From the NCBI RefSeq assembly GCF_013112485.1, contig NZ_JABFHG010000001.1, forward strand, positions 186,001 to 250,000: 64,000 nucleotides of DNA, read 5' to 3'. Source of the DNA: Roseicella sp. DB1501. Its GTDB lineage: Bacteria > Pseudomonadota > Alphaproteobacteria > Acetobacterales > Acetobacteraceae. Under the pieces are notes generated by a model. The model was given only the letters and a program-made list of their open reading frames with translations, was not told where the DNA came from and ran no database searches. The translations under genes and the position numbers were made by a program. This document shows, in pieces, positions 47,402 to 54,758 of this stretch (positions are counted from its first letter, which is position 1; the number at the start of each line of letters is the position of its first letter).

Positions 47402-48342
47402 CGGCCGGCGAGGGCGGCGACCATCCGCCGCAGCCCGACCGCCTGCTGCCGCAGCCAGCCGCCGCTCGCCAGCGCCTCCGGCTCCTCCGGCGTGCCGGTC
47501 GGGGGGAAGACGCCACGGCGGAAATCCGCGGTGCCGAAAAGCCAGTCCCAGACCGGCAGCAGCACCGCGTAGTTTTTGCCATGCGCTCCAGCCGAGAGCG
47601 GCGCGTGGTGCAGCCGGTGGAAGCGCGGCGAGACCAGCAGCCGCTCGCCGAGCCGGCCGTAATCCAGCCGGACATTGGCATGGCTGAGGCTCTCGGCGAG
47701 GCGGAGCAGCAGGACGATCAGCGGGAACTGCCCGGGCGGCACGCCGATCAGCAGCGCGATGGCGCCGAACCAGACCGCGGCCAGCACGTCGTCGAGCACG
47801 TGGTTGCGGTCGTCGGTCCAGAAGGTCATCTGCCGCTGGGCATGGTGGATGGCGTGCAGCGCCCACCACCAGCGCAGCCCGTGCTGCGCCCGGTGCCGCC
47901 AGTACTCGGCGAAGTCGAGGATGACGACATAGGCGGCGAAGGCGAGCAGCGGCTGCTCGCGCAGCAGCGGGACCAGCTCCTCGAGGGTCGGCGGCAGCAG
48001 CCCCGCCTCGGTCAGCCAGGCCTCCCAGGCGGTCTGGGCGGAGGCCAGCAGCACGAAGGCGAGCAGCGGCAGCAGGCCGAGCCGGCTGAGGAAGGTGTAG
48101 AGCATGTCGGTCCGCACCGCCTGGCGATCGGTGCGCGGCTCGACCGGCCGCCAGGCCTCGAGCGGCCGGCACACGGCCACGACGACGAGGATGCCGAACA
48201 GGCCGAAGAGCGCGAAGTCGAGCCAGGCATAGGCATCCTCCGCCCAGTCCATCAGCCCGAGCGCGTAGAGCAGCGGCTGCAGCGCGTGCTCGAAGATCCA
48301 GCCCGTGGCCTGCGCGTAGAGATCGGCGATGCGGCTCATCAT
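47398..48342 (-). CDS. Sterol desaturase / fatty-acid hydroxylase superfamily protein
   Basis: 314 residues, several membrane helices. The eight-His di-iron motif is complete: HRAQH, HAIHHAQ (about residues 155-175), HRLHHAPL and the earlier DFAEYWRHR, with a late HAP region. Integral-membrane monooxygenase of lipid or carotenoid chains. Product unknown. ATG 48342 (two ATG codons in a row). Its TAG stop lies inside the D-3 repeat. It follows the deacetylase gene with 15 bases between, same strand. Confidence 0.9.
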   Translation of the reverse strand: MMSRIADLYAQATGWIFEHALQPLLYALGLMDWAEDAYAWLDFALFGLFGILVVVAVCRPLEAWRPVEPRTDRQAVRTDMLYTFLSRLGLLPLLAFVLLASAQTAWEAWLTEAGLLPPTLEELVPLLREQPLLAFAAYVVILDFAEYWRHRAQHGLRWWWALHAIHHAQRQMTFWTDDRNHVLDDVLAAVWFGAIALLIGVPPGQFPLIVLLLRLAESLSHANVRLDYGRLGERLLVSPRFHRLHHAPLSAGAHGKNYAVLLPVWDWLFGTADFRRGVFPPTGTPEEPEALASGGWLRQQAVGLRRMVAALAGR

Positions 48343-48357
48343 CGGTCTGCTGCGGGC

Positions 48358-49131
48358 CTAGGACGGGCCGGCCGAGGCAATCCCCTCGGACGGCAGGATG
48401 GCGAAGCACAGCCCGCGCGCCTGCAGGCCGGCGATGATCTCCTCAAGCACCTCGGCGAAGGGCTCGCGGCGGCTGCGGACGCCCCAGTGCATCACCACCA
48501 CCTCTCCCGGCCGGGTGCGGGCAATGGCGCGGCGGGCGAGCGCGGCATTGGGATGTTTGGCGCTGTCCAGCTCGTCGCCCCAGAAGCCGTTGGCGGTCCA
48601 GCCCTGGTGGTGCAGCCCGCAGGCAGCGGCCAGCGCCAGGGCGTTCGGCGTGGTGAAGCCGCCCGGCGCCCGCCAGAGCGGCAGCACCCGCGCCTCCGGC
48701 GCCATGGCGCGCAGCCGCTCCACCGGCCGGCGCAGCTCGGCGCAGAGCGCCGGCCCGTCGAGCACCGTCTCGCCCCCATTGCCCCCAGAGGCGTGGCGAG
48801 CGGCGTAGCGCACCCGGCCCGGCCCCGGATCGCCGCGGAAGTACCAGTGGTGCCAGGTATGGCTGGCGAAGGCATGGCCCTCGGCGGCGCGGGCGCGCCA
48901 GAAGGGCGCCCAGGCCTCGTCGAGCGTGCGGTCGCCGCGCCAGCTCGGCTCGTCGGCAAGGAAAAGGGTGGCCGGCACGCCGCGGCGGCGGAGGATGGCG
49001 GCGATCTGCTCCGCCTCGCGCCCCCAGCCGGTATCGATGGTGAGATAGACCTGGCCGCGGCAGGCGGGTTGCGCCGCGGCGGGGGCCGCGAGCGGCAGCG
49101 CCGCCGCGGCCAGCAGGGCGCGGCGCCTCAT
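48358..49131 (-). CDS. Polysaccharide deacetylase-like protein with altered motif 1
   Basis: 257 residues with a Sec-type signal (RRRALLAAAALPLAAPAAAQPA). Carbohydrate esterase 4 layout: LTIDTGWGREAEQIAAIL at about 30, FASHTWHH (motif 2), RAPGGFTTPN (motif 3 RxP), MHWG (motif 5). Usual motif 1 is TFDDG with two Asp; here it reads TIDTG, so the second Asp, a metal ligand, is replaced by Thr. The enzyme might use a different metal geometry or be inactive. It overlaps the beta-propeller gene by ATGA. Confidence 0.8.
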   Translation of the reverse strand: MRRRALLAAAALPLAAPAAAQPACRGQVYLTIDTGWGREAEQIAAILRRRGVPATLFLADEPSWRGDRTLDEAWAPFWRARAAEGHAFASHTWHHWYFRGDPGPGRVRYAARHASGGNGGETVLDGPALCAELRRPVERLRAMAPEARVLPLWRAPGGFTTPNALALAAACGLHHQGWTANGFWGDELDSAKHPNAALARRAIARTRPGEVVVMHWGVRSRREPFAEVLEEIIAGLQARGLCFAILPSEGIASAGPS

Positions 49132-50228
49132 CGGCTCCAGAGGCGCCGCTGGCTCGCCGGCCGGGGCGCCGACGCGGCCGCCGCCTCGGGCCGCGCGGGC
49201 ATGTCGTCCTCGGTCTGCACCAGGGGCGCCGGCGCGTCATGGGCCGGCTGCGCCGCCGGCAGCGTCTCCGAGACCGCGAGCGGCGGCAGCGGCGTCGCCC
49301 GCTTCTCGACGAAGATGCCGTGCGGCGAGCGGCCGACCGGGAAACTGTCGGTCTCGCCCGTCTTCGGGTCGATGACGGCGACGCGGGCGATCCAGCGCAG
49401 CGTCACCCAGAGCCGCCCCTCCGGGTCGAAGGCGATGCAGTCCGGCCCGCCCGGCAGCGGCCAGGTGACGCGGGGGTCGAGCGTCTCGGCATCGAGCACG
49501 GTGATGCGGCTGTCGACGCGGCTGTTGACGTAGAGCAGCTTGCCGTCGGGCGAGGGGAAGATGGTATGGGCGCCGCGGCCGACATAGATCCGGCGCTCGA
49601 CCTTGCCGTCGGCCGGGCTCACCACGGCGACATGGTCGCTGCCCATCAGCCCGACCAGCAGCTTGCCGTTGTGCCAGGTGACGCCGGCCGGCTGCGGCCC
49701 GACATCCGCGGTCCAGAGCGGCTTCTGGGTGGCGAGGTCGATCGCCATCAAGCCGCGGGCGCCCTGCAGGGTGACGAAGACCGTGCGGCTGTCCGGAGTG
49801 TAGGCGAGATGGCTCGGCTTGTCCGGCACCTTCAGCCGGGCCAGCAGGGTGCGGCTGGCGGCCTCGTAGATGTCGACCTGATCGCGCCGCAGGCTGGTGA
49901 CGACCAGCAGCTTGCCGTCCGGGCTGAGCTCCATGTGGTAGGGGTTGCTGAACCGGTCCCGCTTCAGCACCGTGGCCGAGGCCGGGTCGATGGCGATCAG
50001 CTCGTTGCCGCCGCTGTCGCCCACCAGCAGCTCGCCGCGGTCGGGCGTGAGGATCAGGTGGTGCGCCTCCCGCAGCACCGGGATGCGGCGGACCTCCTCC
50101 CGCGTGGTGCTCTCGATCACGCTGATGGAGGCGTCGGCGCTGTTCAGCACATAGACGAGGTCGGCCCGGGCAGTGGCGGGCACGAGGCCCGCCAGCCCGA
50201 GACAAAGCGCGAGGCGGGCGCGCCGCAT
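49128..50228 (-). CDS. YVTN-type beta-propeller repeat protein, secreted
   Basis: 366 residues. Signal peptide (LALCLGLAGLVPATARA), then about seven blades with repeats like VYVLNSADASISVIES, ELSPDGKLLVVTSLRRDQVDIYEA, AYTPDSRTVFVTLQG, FPSPDGKLLYVNSRVDSRITVLDAE, FDPEGRLWVTLRWIARVAVIDPKTGETDSFPVGRSPHG. The last 60 residues are Pro/Ala rich. Such proteins are periplasmic or surface interaction scaffolds; some bind PQQ-dehydrogenase-type partners. Coupled by 4-base overlap to the deacetylase-like gene, which suggests a common periplasmic pathway. Confidence 0.88.
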   Translation of the reverse strand: MRRARLALCLGLAGLVPATARADLVYVLNSADASISVIESTTREEVRRIPVLREAHHLILTPDRGELLVGDSGGNELIAIDPASATVLKRDRFSNPYHMELSPDGKLLVVTSLRRDQVDIYEAASRTLLARLKVPDKPSHLAYTPDSRTVFVTLQGARGLMAIDLATQKPLWTADVGPQPAGVTWHNGKLLVGLMGSDHVAVVSPADGKVERRIYVGRGAHTIFPSPDGKLLYVNSRVDSRITVLDAETLDPRVTWPLPGGPDCIAFDPEGRLWVTLRWIARVAVIDPKTGETDSFPVGRSPHGIFVEKRATPLPPLAVSETLPAAQPAHDAPAPLVQTEDDMPARPEAAAASAPRPASQRRLWSR

Positions 50229-50314
50229 GGCCCAGTATCCCTAACTACGGGCGGGAAAATCTCTCCGCCGGATCGCTAATGCAAGCTATCATTCCCGGGG
50301 CGGGCCATGGTGGT

Positions 50315-50743
50315 TCAGTCCGAGGCTGGCTCGAATTTCATCGCCACGCCATTCATGCAATAGCGCTCCCCCGTGGGCCGCGGGCCGTCCGGGAAGACAT
50401 GGCCGAGATGGCCGCCGCAGCGGGCGCAATGCACCTCGGTCCGCACCATGAAGAGGCTCCGGTCGGTGGTGGTGCCGACCGCCCCCTCCTTCGGGGCCCA
50501 GAAGCTCGGCCAGCCCGAGCCGCTCTCGTACTTGGTGGCGGTGTCGAAGAGCGCCTGGCCGCAGCCGGCGCAGAGGAAGGTGCCGGGGCGCTTCTCGGCG
50601 TTCAGCGGGCTGCTGCCCGGCCGCTCGGTGGCGTGCTGGCGCAACACCCGGTAGCTGTCGGGCGGCAGTTCCGCCCGCCATTCGGCATCCGGCTTCTCCA
50701 CCGGGTAATGCGCCTCGGGCGCTTCCTTGCGAAAGAGCGACAT
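50315..50743 (-). CDS. msrB: Peptide-methionine (R)-S-oxide reductase MsrB
   Basis: 142 residues. Two zinc CxxC motifs (CAGC and CARC), YESGSGWPSFWAP, VRTEVHCARCGGHLGHVFPDGP, and the catalytic Cys in GERYCMNGVAMKF. Repairs R-methionine sulfoxide. Ends on the minus strand 15 bases after msrA, so the two form an msrA-msrB unit. ATG at 50743 follows GGAGGGCCG. Confidence 0.97.
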   Translation of the reverse strand: MSLFRKEAPEAHYPVEKPDAEWRAELPPDSYRVLRQHATERPGSSPLNAEKRPGTFLCAGCGQALFDTATKYESGSGWPSFWAPKEGAVGTTTDRSLFMVRTEVHCARCGGHLGHVFPDGPRPTGERYCMNGVAMKFEPASD

Positions 50744-50758
50744 CGGCCCTCCTGTGCC

Positions 50759-51337
50759 TCAGGCCGCCGGCCGCTTGAGCCGGTCGGCATAGAGTTTCCT
50801 GAACTTCGCCACCTTGGGGGCGATCACCACCTGGCAATAGCCGCTCCAGGGGGTGCGGGCGAAGTAGTCCTGATGCTCCGGCTCGCCCGGCCAGTAGCGG
50901 TCGAAGGGCACCAGCTCGGTGACGAGCGGGGCGCCCCAGATGTCCTGCGCCGTCACCTCCGCCATCACCCGCTCCGCCGCCGCCTTCTGCTCCGGCGAAT
51001 GATGGAGGACGATGGAGCGGTATTGCGGCCCGATATCGTTGCCCTGGCGGTCCTTGGTGGTCGGGTCGTGGATGGTGAAGAAGACCCGCAGCAGATCCTC
51101 GTAGGAGATCACCGCCGGATCGAAGGTGACCTGCACCACCTCGGCATGGCCGGTGCGCTTGCCGCAGACCATCTCGTAGCTGGGATTTTCCACATGCCCG
51201 CCGGCATAGCCGGAATGCACCGCCGTGACGCCCTTGAGGTCGCGGAACACCGCATCCAGGCACCAGAAGCAGCCGCCCCCCAGGGTGGCGACCTCGGTAG
51301 TGCCCGTGGGCCTCGTCCCGCTCGTGCCTCCGCTCAT
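50759..51337 (-). CDS. msrA: Peptide-methionine (S)-S-oxide reductase MsrA
   Basis: 192 residues. Active site GCFWC with nucleophile Cys, then VFRDLKGVTAVHSGYAGGHVENPSYEMVCGKRTGHAEVVQVTFDP and PEQKAAAERVMAEV. Repairs S-methionine sulfoxide. ATG at 51337 follows GGGAGGTAAGGG. A preceding extension of 27 codons would be needed for an earlier start and has no family support. Head of the msrA-msrB unit. Confidence 0.97.
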   Translation of the reverse strand: MSGGTSGTRPTGTTEVATLGGGCFWCLDAVFRDLKGVTAVHSGYAGGHVENPSYEMVCGKRTGHAEVVQVTFDPAVISYEDLLRVFFTIHDPTTKDRQGNDIGPQYRSIVLHHSPEQKAAAERVMAEVTAQDIWGAPLVTELVPFDRYWPGEPEHQDYFARTPWSGYCQVVIAPKVAKFRKLYADRLKRPAA

Positions 51338-51495
51338 GCCCTTACCTCCCGCTTCGTCCTGGCCCCATAGATAGGGAGCCCCGGCCCGCGGTGCAGCGCC
51401 CCGCCCCAAACGCCCCATGCCAGGCGGCGCCCGGGCATGGACGCCGCGCCCGCCGCGGGCGAGACTCGCGCCTGGGATGGAGCGGGGAGCCGGCG

Positions 51496-51864
51496 ATGGG
51501 CCTGAAGCGCATGGTGCTGCAGATCGGCATGGGGACCGATATCCGCGGCGGCGAGCCGACCAAGGCCGCGGTGCGGGCGCTGCGCGACGCGCTCTGGCAC
51601 AACTCGCTCACCGTCACCCATGCCCTCGGCGTCGACGTCGATTCCATGCAGGTGAAGGTGACCATCGGGGTGCCGCATCCGGAGCAAGTCGACCGGGAGG
51701 CGGTGCTGGCGGTGCTGCCGCACGGCACCGGCACGGTGGAGGTGGTCGCGGGCGGGCTCGAGATTCCGACCGAGGATGGCAGCGGCGTCACCCTGCTCGC
51801 CCAGGCGGCGGCCGAGGTCTTTCTCGACCTACCCGGGCCGGCGCCGGCGGGAGGCCGGGCATGA
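51496..51864 (+). CDS. Lin0512 family protein, first of a tandem pair
   Basis: 122 residues. Matches the Lin0512 family: MVLQIGMGTDIRGGEPTKAAVRALRDALWHNSLTVTHALG, VDSMQVKVTIGVPHPEQVDREAVLAVLPHG, VEVVAGGLEIPTEDG. Family function is unknown. ATG 51496 with a GGGGAG site. Its stop overlaps the start of a second Lin0512 gene. The divergent neighbour is msrA. Confidence 0.88.
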   Translation: MGLKRMVLQIGMGTDIRGGEPTKAAVRALRDALWHNSLTVTHALGVDVDSMQVKVTIGVPHPEQVDREAVLAVLPHGTGTVEVVAGGLEIPTEDGSGVTLLAQAAAEVFLDLPGPAPAGGRA

Positions 51865-52214
51865 GCGCGCCCAAGGCCAGCCCGCGCCGCGTCATCCTCG
51901 AGCTCGGCACCGGCAACGACCTGCATGGCGGCGACTACACCAAGGCGGCGCTGCGGGCGGTGCAGGACGCGCTGCACCATTCCTCCCTCACCATGCTGCG
52001 CTCCCTCGGCGTCGATCCGGCGGCGATGCTGGTGGAGGTGACCATCGGCGTGCAGCGCCCGGAGCGGGTGGAGGCGGAGCGGGTCCGCGCCTCCCTGCCG
52101 CATGGCCAGGTGACGGTCCGGGTGGTGCGGGGCGGGCTGGACGTGCCCGATCCCGGCCGCGACGACCCGGCGGTGATCGCCAGCGCCGCCATCGCGGTGC
52201 GGCTGCCGCTGTAG
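51861..52214 (+). CDS. Lin0512 family protein, second of a tandem pair
   Basis: 117 residues. Same family: VILELGTGNDLHGGDYTKAALRAVQDALHHSSLTMLRSLG, AMLVEVTIGVQRPERVEAERVRASLPHGQVTVRVVRGGLDVPDPG. Overlaps the first by ATGA. The two share the order of elements but differ in sequence, so they probably form a heterodimer (inference). TAG stop is followed by the AACTCCCC that begins AB-5. Confidence 0.88.
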   Translation: MSAPKASPRRVILELGTGNDLHGGDYTKAALRAVQDALHHSSLTMLRSLGVDPAAMLVEVTIGVQRPERVEAERVRASLPHGQVTVRVVRGGLDVPDPGRDDPAVIASAAIAVRLPL

Positions 52215-52329
52215 AACTCCCCACAACACCGCTTCGCGGCCTTGCGGGGGCCCCGTAGGGTTCCCTCCTGCCCAAGGCGCGCCACAGCCTGCTGCGGCAA
52301 AGCCGCAGCAGGGCAACGGGAGGCGATGG
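52215..52329 (+). repeat. AB-family composite palindromic repeat (AB-5)
   Basis: Follows the Lin0512 TAG directly with AACTCCCC. Module A (52219-52249): CCCCACAACACCGC, TTC, GCGGCCTTGCGGGG, with mismatches. Module B, 52281-52329: GCCACAGCCTGCTGCGGC, AAA, GCCGCAGCAGGGC, AACGGGAGGCGATGG, a perfect stem. C->T and G->A changes in B relative to AB-2/AB-4 preserve pairing. Between convergent Lin0512 and arsC. Confidence 0.75.
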
Positions 52330-52373
52330 CTTTGATGGGCGCCTTTGGTGCCCGACCTTCGAGGGCGCTGCCG

Positions 52374-52733
52374 TCACGCCCCCGGCAGGATCTCGCGCAG
52401 CCGCTCGGCCGGCCGGCAGAGCCTCGTGCCGCCGGGGGCGATCACGAAGGGCCGGTTGATCAGCACCGGATGCGCGAGCATCGCCTCCAGCAGCGCCGCC
52501 TCGTCCACCCCCGGATCCTTGAGCCCGAGTTCGGCGGCGAGCCTCTCCTTCGCCCGCAGCGCCTCGCGGACCGTGAGGCCGGCGGCGGCGATGGTCGCCC
52601 GCAGCGTCTCCCGGTCGGGCCGCGATTGCAGGTAGGGGACGATGCGCGGCTCGATGCCGGCGGCGCGGATCATCGCCAGCGTGGTGCGCGAGGTCCCGCA
52701 GGAGGGGTTGTGCCAGATGGTGACGTCGCTCAT
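52374..52733 (-). CDS. arsC: Arsenate reductase (ArsC/Spx family, glutaredoxin-coupled)
   Basis: 119 residues. HNPSCGTSR has catalytic Cys12; YLQSRPDRETLRATI, LLEAMLAHPVLINRPFVIAPGGTRLCRPAERL is typical of E. coli-type ArsC (LINRP). Reduces arsenate to arsenite using glutathione/glutaredoxin. ATG at 52733 follows GGGAGGCCCGC. No arsR or arsB nearby. Convergent with the Lin0512 pair. Confidence 0.93.
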   Translation of the reverse strand: MSDVTIWHNPSCGTSRTTLAMIRAAGIEPRIVPYLQSRPDRETLRATIAAAGLTVREALRAKERLAAELGLKDPGVDEAALLEAMLAHPVLINRPFVIAPGGTRLCRPAERLREILPGA

Positions 52734-53181
52734 GCGGGCCTCCCGGCCGGCGCCGCGCCGCAGTCGGCGGGGCGGCGCCGGCCCGTTGCTGTGCCTGCGG
52801 TCCGCCGGCCGGCGGACCGCGCGGGCGGCATCATCGCCCGGCTGCCCCAGGCGGTCATCCCGCGCTGTGCGCCGGCGCACAGCGCGCCGGGCGAAATTGC
52901 TGCAACGACGACAAACGAGGCGACACTTCCCCTCCGCCTCGATGCTGGCATTTCAGCCCTGGCCCCGGCCTTCCGCCACAGTGGATCGCCGGGGCCGGAC
53001 TTCCAGACCAGGCATTGCAACCAGGGTGCATTAGGTCGCCGCGGCCGGTCTCTGCGCCGGCCGCGGCGGTCGCGAGAACGGGCCGCCACCCGTGCGACAT
53101 CGACCCTCGCCGCCCCGGCGCCGCTTCGCCCCGCGGCTGCGGCATGCGATGCTGCGCCGCCGCCAAGCCGGGGGAGGAAGG
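52734..53181. other. Gap with three successive perfect inverted repeats
   Basis: 448 bases without a credible gene. GGCCGGCGCCGC (52745-52756) pairs with GCGGCGCCGGCC (52772-52783). TCCGCCGGCCGGCGGA (52801-52816) is a 16-bp palindrome. A 26-bp perfect palindrome at 52861-52886 has halves CGCGCTGTGCGCC/GGCGCACAGCGCG. All lie within 150 bases upstream of arsC and 290 or more bases before the DUF1349 gene. Possible operators or hairpins. Confidence 0.45.
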
Positions 53182-53757
53182 ATGTTCGCTGCGGGCCGCT
53201 GGCTGAACGAGCCGGCCGAATGGCGGGGCGATGCCGAGGGACTCGCCGTCGTCACCGACCATGGCGGCGATTTCTGGCGCGAGACGCATTACGGCTTCAC
53301 CCGCGATAGCGGCCATTTCCTCGGCATCCCGGCCCCCGCCGCCTTCACCGCCACGCTGCGGGTGCAGGCGCGCTACGAGCAGCTCTACGACCAGGTCGGC
53401 CTCATGCTGCGGCGCGATGCCGCCACCTGGCTGAAGGCCGGCGTCGAATGGTCGGATGGCGAGGCGTTGCTCGGCAGCGTGCTCACCCTCGGCCGCTCCG
53501 ACTGGGCGACCGGCCCCTGCCGCGGCGATCCCACCGATGTCTGGCTGCGCCTTACCCTCTCGGCCGGGGTGCTGCGCCTGCAGGCCTCGGGCGATGGGCG
53601 GCACTGGCCGCTGCTGCGGCTCTGCCCCTTTCCCTTGGAAGGCCCGCTGCTGGTCGGGCCGATGTGCTGCTCGCCGGAACGCGCCGGGCTGCGCGTGCGG
53701 TTCAGTGCCTTCTCCCTCGGCCCGGCCACGGACAAGGCCCTGCACGACCTGTCGTGA
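53182..53757 (+). CDS. DUF1349 domain protein
   Basis: 191 residues. DUF1349 (concanavalin-like beta-sandwich): GDFWRETHYGFTRDSGHFLGIPAPAAFTATLRVQARYEQLYDQVGLMLRRDAATWLKAGVEWSDGEALLGSVLTLGRSDWAT, and DVWLRLTLSAGVLRLQASGDGRHWPLLRLCPFP. Relatives include yeast 'regulation of enolase protein 1'. The fold suggests carbohydrate binding; role unknown. ATG 53182 after GGAGGAAGG. It has no obvious partner; a C repeat follows. Confidence 0.87.
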   Translation: MFAAGRWLNEPAEWRGDAEGLAVVTDHGGDFWRETHYGFTRDSGHFLGIPAPAAFTATLRVQARYEQLYDQVGLMLRRDAATWLKAGVEWSDGEALLGSVLTLGRSDWATGPCRGDPTDVWLRLTLSAGVLRLQASGDGRHWPLLRLCPFPLEGPLLVGPMCCSPERAGLRVRFSAFSLGPATDKALHDLS

Positions 53758-53764
53758 TACTGAT

Positions 53765-53916
53765 GGCCTCCATGCGTGACCGGATGAGGCCTCCTCAAGC
53801 GCCGGGCGCAAACCTCCGGTTTGCCTGGCTTCGCGGCGTCACGCCGTCAGGCGCGCCTCACGGCGTGACGGCGCGGGACCCGTTCGGGGCCTCGGACCGG
53901 TCAAGCGACCGGTCCG
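53765..53916 (-). repeat. C-family intergenic repeat, complete copy, inverted (C-4)
   Basis: Modules from right to left: C1 CGGACCGGT/ACCGGTCCG (53893-53901 with 53908-53916, 9 bp). Variable hairpin CGTCACGCCGT (53837-53847) with ACGGCGTGACG (53860-53870) around AGGCGCGCCT, a near-perfect 34-base palindrome. C2 GCAAACC/GGTTTGC (53808-53824). C3 GGCCTC...GAGGCC (53765-53791), partly degenerate. The linker GCGCCCGGCGCTTGAGG matches C-0. Confidence 0.75.
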
Positions 53917-53959
53917 TTGATATGAGGCCCGTGCCCCTCTCCATCGGCCTCATCGCCTG

Positions 53960-54646
53960 ATGCGCCTGCCGCTGCCGCGTAGCCCGAAGCGGGTGCTGCG
54001 GATCCTGCTGCTCGTCCTGCTCGCCGGGCCGCCCGGCCTGTTCCTTGTCTTCCGCTTCGTCCCGCCGCCGGTCACGCCATTGATGCTGATCCGCCTCGTC
54101 GAGGGGCATGGACTGCACAAGGATTGGGTCTCCTATGCCGAGATCGCGCCGGCGCTGGCCGAATCGGTCATCGCCGCCGAGGACAACCTGTTCTGCGAGC
54201 AGAGCATCGGCTTCGACCTCGCGGCGCTGCGCGGACAGATCGAAGCCTGGTGGCGGGGGGAGCGGCCGCGCGGCGCCAGCACCATCACCATGCAGACCGC
54301 GAAGAACCTGCTGCTCTGGCCGGGCCGCGACCCGCTGCGCAAGGCGATCGAGGCCTGGCTGACGCCGCAGCTCGCCCTGCTCTGGCCAAAGCGGCGGGTG
54401 CTCGAGGTGTATCTCAACATCGTCGAGTTCGGCCCCGGCACCTATGGCGCCGAGGCGGCGGCGCAGCGCTTCTTCGGCAAGCCGGCGCGGCTGCTGACGC
54501 GGCGGGAGGCGGCGCGACTCGCCGCCGTGCTGCCGAGCCCGCTGCACTGGTCGGCCGGCGCGCCGGACCCGGCCCTCCGCCAGCGCGCGGCGGTGATCGA
54601 GCGGCGCGTGCCGCAGCTCGGCCCGCTGCTCGACTGCGCGCATTAG
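53960..54646 (+). CDS. mtgA: Monofunctional biosynthetic peptidoglycan transglycosylase
   Basis: 228 residues. One N-terminal membrane anchor (LLLVLLAGPPGLFLVFRFVP), then the GT51 domain: SVIAAEDNLFCEQSIGFDLAALR (catalytic Glu in AAED), RGASTITMQTAKNLLLWPGRDPLRKAIEAWLTPQLALLWPKRRVLEVYLNIVEFGPGTYGAEAAAQRFFGKPARLLTRREAARLAAVLPSP split over the fold. Polymerises lipid II. Its stop TAG is the first codon of the D-4 repeat. ATG at 53960 starts right after an upstream stop. Confidence 0.95.
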   Translation: MRLPLPRSPKRVLRILLLVLLAGPPGLFLVFRFVPPPVTPLMLIRLVEGHGLHKDWVSYAEIAPALAESVIAAEDNLFCEQSIGFDLAALRGQIEAWWRGERPRGASTITMQTAKNLLLWPGRDPLRKAIEAWLTPQLALLWPKRRVLEVYLNIVEFGPGTYGAEAAAQRFFGKPARLLTRREAARLAAVLPSPLHWSAGAPDPALRQRAAVIERRVPQLGPLLDCAH

Positions 54647-54749
54647 AGCGTGATCGCTTGAGGTGGACTCACCGAAAAGCGAGCATCACGCGATCAAGCA
54701 ACGGCCTGGACCATGATCCGCGATCCTGTGTGAGCGGATCATGGTCCAG
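54644..54749 (-). repeat. D-family palindromic repeat (D-4), inverted
   Basis: Starts with the mtgA stop TAG (TAGAGCGTGATCGCTTGAGG), body ACTCACCGAAAAGCGAGCAT and ACGCGATCAAGCAACGGCC; ends with the hairpin TGGACCATGATCCG/CGGATCATGGTCCA (14 bp, 14-base loop). Read on the minus strand it matches D-2 almost throughout. Between convergent mtgA and RND permease genes. Confidence 0.75.
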
Positions 54750-54758
54750 CGCGGCGAC

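Noticed and set aside
53765-53916. C elements as integron attC sites
   Set aside because: The internal hairpins are perfect rather than with the required bulges and R/L boxes, and no integrase or cassette order is present.
41561-54749. CRISPR array made of the D repeats
   Set aside because: Copies are kilobases apart with genes between, and no cas genes exist.
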